From Pseudomonas sp. CC6-YY-74 (GTDB lineage: Bacteria; Pseudomonadota; Gammaproteobacteria; Pseudomonadales; Pseudomonadaceae): DNA of 64,000 nt. The position numbers and the translations under genes are program-made. Where the stretch lies: contig NZ_CP019947.1 of NCBI RefSeq assembly GCF_002025205.1, forward strand, positions 4,793,501-4,857,500, in the 5' to 3' direction. Under the pieces are notes generated by a model. The model was not told the origin of the DNA, did not search any database, and saw only the letters and a program-made list of their open reading frames with translations. Below are positions 61,741 to 64,000 of this stretch, piece by piece (the first letter of the stretch is position 1; each line of letters opens with the position of its first letter).

Positions 61741-62019
61741 ATGTCAAAAGGGCATTCGCTACAAGACCCTTACCTGAATACCCTGCGTAAGGAACGCGTC
61801 CCGGTTTCCATCTACCTGGTCAACGGCATCAAGCTACAAGGTCAGATCGAGTCTTTCGACCAGTTCGTGATTTTGCTGAAAAATACTGTCAGCCAGATGG
61901 TCTACAAGCACGCTATCTCCACTGTGGTGCCAAGCCGCCCCGTGCGTTTGCCGAGCGTTTCCGAGACTGAGCTGGCTGAAGCCGCTGAAGCCGCTGAAGC
62001 CGAGCCGGGCAACGCCTGA
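61741..62019 (+). CDS. hfq: RNA chaperone Hfq
   Basis: 92 residues from ATG 61741, with AAAGGAG before it. Sm1 and Sm2 motifs: MSKGHSLQDPYLNTLRKERVPVSIYLVNGIKLQGQIESFDQFVILLKN and QMVYKHAISTVVPSRPV. The hexamer binds sRNAs and A-rich mRNA sites, and in pseudomonads works with Crc in carbon control. The tail is longer than in P. aeruginosa (82 residues by memory), ending SETELAEAAEAAEAEPGNA, made by a repeated 9-base unit. The AT-rich 100 bases upstream probably hold an hfq promoter. An in-frame start at 61732 is less likely. Confidence 0.98.
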   Translation: MSKGHSLQDPYLNTLRKERVPVSIYLVNGIKLQGQIESFDQFVILLKNTVSQMVYKHAISTVVPSRPVRLPSVSETELAEAAEAAEAEPGNA

Positions 62020-62033
62020 TTTAGGAGGTCGTA

Positions 62034-63335
62034 TTGTTCTTCGAGCGCCATGAAGGGGGTGAGCGGGCTGTTCTGGTTCATCTGGACGGTCAAGACTCCG
62101 CGGCGCGCGAAGATCCGCAAGAGTTTCAGGAGTTGGCCATTTCGGCTGGCGCTGACACGGTTGCCTTTCTTAGCGTGCCGAGTAACCGGCTGACGGCGAA
62201 ATACCTGATTGGCAGTGGCAAGGTCGAGGAGTTACGCGACCAGGTCAAGACCCTCGAGGCGGATCTGGTGATCTTCAATCACGTGCTCACGCCCAGTCAG
62301 GAGCGCAACCTCGAGCGGGTTTTCGGGTGCCGGGTGCTGGATCGAACCGGCCTGATTCTCGATATTTTCGCCCAGCGCGCCCGTACTCACGAAGGCAAGC
62401 TGCAGGTCGAACTGGCCCAGTTGGATCATCTGAGCACGCGCCTGGTTCGCGGCTGGACTCACCTGGAGCGGCAGAAGGGGGGGATCGGCCTGCGTGGTCC
62501 GGGTGAGACTCAGCTGGAAACCGACCGCCGTTTGCTGCGGGTGCGCATTCGTCAGATCAAACAGAAACTGGAGAAAGTGCGCAGTCAGCGCAAGCAGGCG
62601 CGGCGCGGACGCCAGCGCGCGGACATCCCGTCAGTGTCTCTGGTCGGCTACACCAATGCCGGCAAGTCGACCCTGTTCAATGCCTTGACCGAGTCTGATG
62701 TGTACGCTGCCGATCAGTTGTTCGCCACCCTGGATCCGACCTTGCGTCGACTGGAGTTGGATGACCTGGGACCGGTAGTGTTGGCCGATACGGTGGGTTT
62801 TATTCGGCACCTGCCGCACAAGCTGGTCGAGGCGTTTCGGGCGACGCTCGAAGAGTCGAGTAATTCCGACTTGCTGCTGCATGTGATCGATGCGCATGAG
62901 CCTGAGCGCGATCAGCAGATCGAGCAGGTCATGGCGGTGCTGGGCGAGATCGGCGCACACGAGTTGCCGATGCTCGAGGTATACAACAAGCTGGATCTGC
63001 TCGACGGGGTTGAACCGCAAATTCAGCGAGACGCGAACGGCAAGCCGCAGCGGGTCTGGTTGTCTGCTCGTGACGGACGTGGCCTGCCCTTGTTGAAGCA
63101 GGCCATTGCCGAGTTGCTGGGCGATGATCTGTTTATCGCTACCTTGCAGTTGCCGCAGTGCCTGGCGCGGCTGCGGGCACAGTTTTTTGCCTTGGGTGCG
63201 GTGCAGAGCGAGGAACATGCCGAGGATGGCAGTAGTTTGTTGGCCGTACGCCTGCCGCGGATTGAGTTGAATCGACTGGTTACCCGTGCAGGTTTGAAGC
63301 CGTTGGAGTTTATCGAGCAACACACTTTGCAATAA
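62034..63335 (+). CDS. hflX: ribosome-dissociating GTPase HflX
   Basis: 433 residues from TTG 62034, with a strong AGGAGG six bases upstream. HflX N-terminal domain (AVLVHLDGQDSAAREDPQEFQELAISAGADTVAFLSVPSNRLTAKYLIGSGKVEELRDQV), the linker helices (GGIGLRGPGETQLETDRRLLRVRIRQIKQKLEKVRSQR), and the GTPase domain VSLVGYTNAGKSTLFNAL, LADTVGFIRHLPHKLVEAF, NKLDLL. It splits stalled 70S ribosomes under stress. Close to hfq (14 bases) and before hflK (about 100 bases). Confidence 0.97.
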   Translation: MFFERHEGGERAVLVHLDGQDSAAREDPQEFQELAISAGADTVAFLSVPSNRLTAKYLIGSGKVEELRDQVKTLEADLVIFNHVLTPSQERNLERVFGCRVLDRTGLILDIFAQRARTHEGKLQVELAQLDHLSTRLVRGWTHLERQKGGIGLRGPGETQLETDRRLLRVRIRQIKQKLEKVRSQRKQARRGRQRADIPSVSLVGYTNAGKSTLFNALTESDVYAADQLFATLDPTLRRLELDDLGPVVLADTVGFIRHLPHKLVEAFRATLEESSNSDLLLHVIDAHEPERDQQIEQVMAVLGEIGAHELPMLEVYNKLDLLDGVEPQIQRDANGKPQRVWLSARDGRGLPLLKQAIAELLGDDLFIATLQLPQCLARLRAQFFALGAVQSEEHAEDGSSLLAVRLPRIELNRLVTRAGLKPLEFIEQHTLQ

Positions 63336-63432
63336 AGCCTGCGTCAGTGGCTTTGCCGTTGATGGCTGGCATTCGGTAGCATTGGTCGGCGCGCCGTGGG
63401 CGCGTCTTTGCTTTACTTAGATGGAGAGCGCT

Positions 63433-64000
63433 ATGGCTTGGAATGAGCCGGGTGGCAACTCGAACAATCAGGATCCTTGGGGCGGCCGCAAAGGCGGTGA
63501 TCGCAAGGGGCCGCCGGATCTCGACGAAGCCTTCCGCAAGCTGCAGGAAAGCCTCAATGGGCTGTTCGGTGGCGGTAAGAAACGTGGCAGTGACGACGGT
63601 GCTGGTAAAGGCGGTGGTTTCGGTCTGCTATTCATTGGCTTGGGCTTGCTCGCGGCCGTTTGGCTGTACAGCGCGATCTACGTGGTCGATGAGCAGGAGC
63701 AGGCCGTGGTGCTGCGTTTCGGCGAGTACTACGAAACCGTAGGGCCGGGCCTGAACATCTACTTCCCGCCGATCGATCGCAAATTCCAGGAGAACGTCAC
63801 CCGCGAGCGTGCTTACAGCAAGCAGGGGCAGATGCTCACCGAGGACGAGAACATCATCGAAGTCCCGCTGACCGTGCAGTACAAGATCAGCAATCTGAAG
63901 GATTTCGTGCTCAACGTCGATCAGCCGGAAATCAGCTTGCAGCACGCCACCGATAGCGCCGTGCGCCATGTGGTCGGTTCGACCGAGATGGATCAGGTGC
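63433..64000 (+). CDS. hflK: HflK, FtsH protease modulator, cut by the window end
   Basis: First 189 residues. Gly-rich cytoplasmic N-terminus (MAWNEPGGNSNNQDPWGGRKGGDRKGPP, then GLFGGGKKRGSDDGAGKGGG), one membrane helix (FGLLFIGLGLLAAVWLYSAIYVV), then the SPFH/band-7 domain (EQEQAVVLRFGEYYETVGPGLNIYFPPIDRKFQENVTRERAYSKQGQMLTEDENIIEVPLTVQYKI). HflK and HflC form a cage around FtsH. No stop is seen before base 64000. GGAGAG lies just before ATG 63433. Confidence 0.95.
   Translation, partial: MAWNEPGGNSNNQDPWGGRKGGDRKGPPDLDEAFRKLQESLNGLFGGGKKRGSDDGAGKGGGFGLLFIGLGLLAAVWLYSAIYVVDEQEQAVVLRFGEYYETVGPGLNIYFPPIDRKFQENVTRERAYSKQGQMLTEDENIIEVPLTVQYKISNLKDFVLNVDQPEISLQHATDSAVRHVVGSTEMDQV

Overview
The window is a stretch of chromosome from a high-GC gammaproteobacterium, almost certainly a Pseudomonas. 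The evidence is fimX, rhdA (CQTHHRS active loop), motAB with a FliA-type promoter, a Pseudomonas-style REP, and the right-hand gene order (serB - fimX - PilZ-like - psd - rhdA - HDOD gene - motA - motB - rsgA - orn - queG - nnrD/E - tsaE - amiB - mutL - miaA - hfq - hflX - hflK). From memory this order runs parallel to the P. aeruginosa PAO1 block from serB to hflK. No database could be consulted. No rRNA, tRNA, insertion sequence or prophage was recognised.

Layout. 1-505: broken 3' end of a hybrid sensor kinase. 0.7-3.1 kb: TetR regulator translationally coupled to an AidB-type acyl-CoA dehydrogenase. 3.09-3.30 kb: two decayed type I-E-like CRISPR repeats with no cas genes, then a strong hairpin. 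3.3-10.7 kb: DUF3703 gene, AMP nucleosidase, zinc alcohol dehydrogenase, rluE, DUF2788 gene, Lrp-like regulator, VIT1/CCC1 transporter, cation-efflux transporter, small lipoprotein. 10.8-14.1 kb: hrpB and a solute-binding protein, both frame-disrupted. 14.4-18.3 kb: CDGSH protein, SDR, VOC protein, YciC-like membrane protein, NYN protein, DnaQ-fold exonuclease. 18.4-19.8 kb: an AT-richer mscS-type channel gene. 19.9-21.9 kb: lemA and two TPM-domain genes. 22.1-25.6 kb: rhlE, a repeat-rich spacer, a BaiN/YhiN-type flavoprotein, tandem dispersed repeats, DUF3079 gene. 25.8-28.0 kb: a NosR-type polyferredoxin with a frameshift and no nos genes beside it. 28.2-34.5 kb: yqiA, parE, phytase-like esterase, retropepsin-like protease, parC. 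34.5-38.1 kb: a four-gene MCE/Mla-type lipid transporter. 38.2-41.1 kb: divergent ytjB-like gene and serB. 41.08-41.76 kb: alcohol dehydrogenase remnant. 41.9-49.4 kb: a leftward block (HDOD, rhdA, psd, PilZ-like, fimX). 49.5-64 kb: motAB and the conserved hfq superoperon, ending inside hflK.

How the genes work together. motA/motB form the flagellar stator, while fimX and its PilZ-like upstream partner point to c-di-GMP control of type IV pili. parE and parC form topoisomerase IV. The 34.5-38.1 kb operon supplies permease, ATPase, MCE protein and outer-membrane lipoprotein of one lipid-trafficking machine. The right-end operon couples NAD(P)HX repair, tRNA modification (tsaE, miaA), cell-wall cleavage (amiB), mismatch repair (mutL), RNA chaperoning (hfq), ribosome rescue (hflX) and membrane protease control (hflK).

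Two themes stand out. First, seven reading-frame breaks between positions 139 and 41,628 (one of them in an already decayed gene) are each explained by loss of a single base, nearly always in a short G/C run. That looks more like consensus undercalling than biology and should be settled before any gene is called dead. Second, several intergenic repeats (a roughly 107-bp dispersed family in four copies, a 146-bp MITE-like element, a REP, clustered palindromes) abut gene ends and in two cases supply the stop codon. I found no convincing new multi-gene system. The decayed CRISPR locus, the repeat family, the fimX/PilZ-like pair and the orphan NosR-type gene are the best leads.
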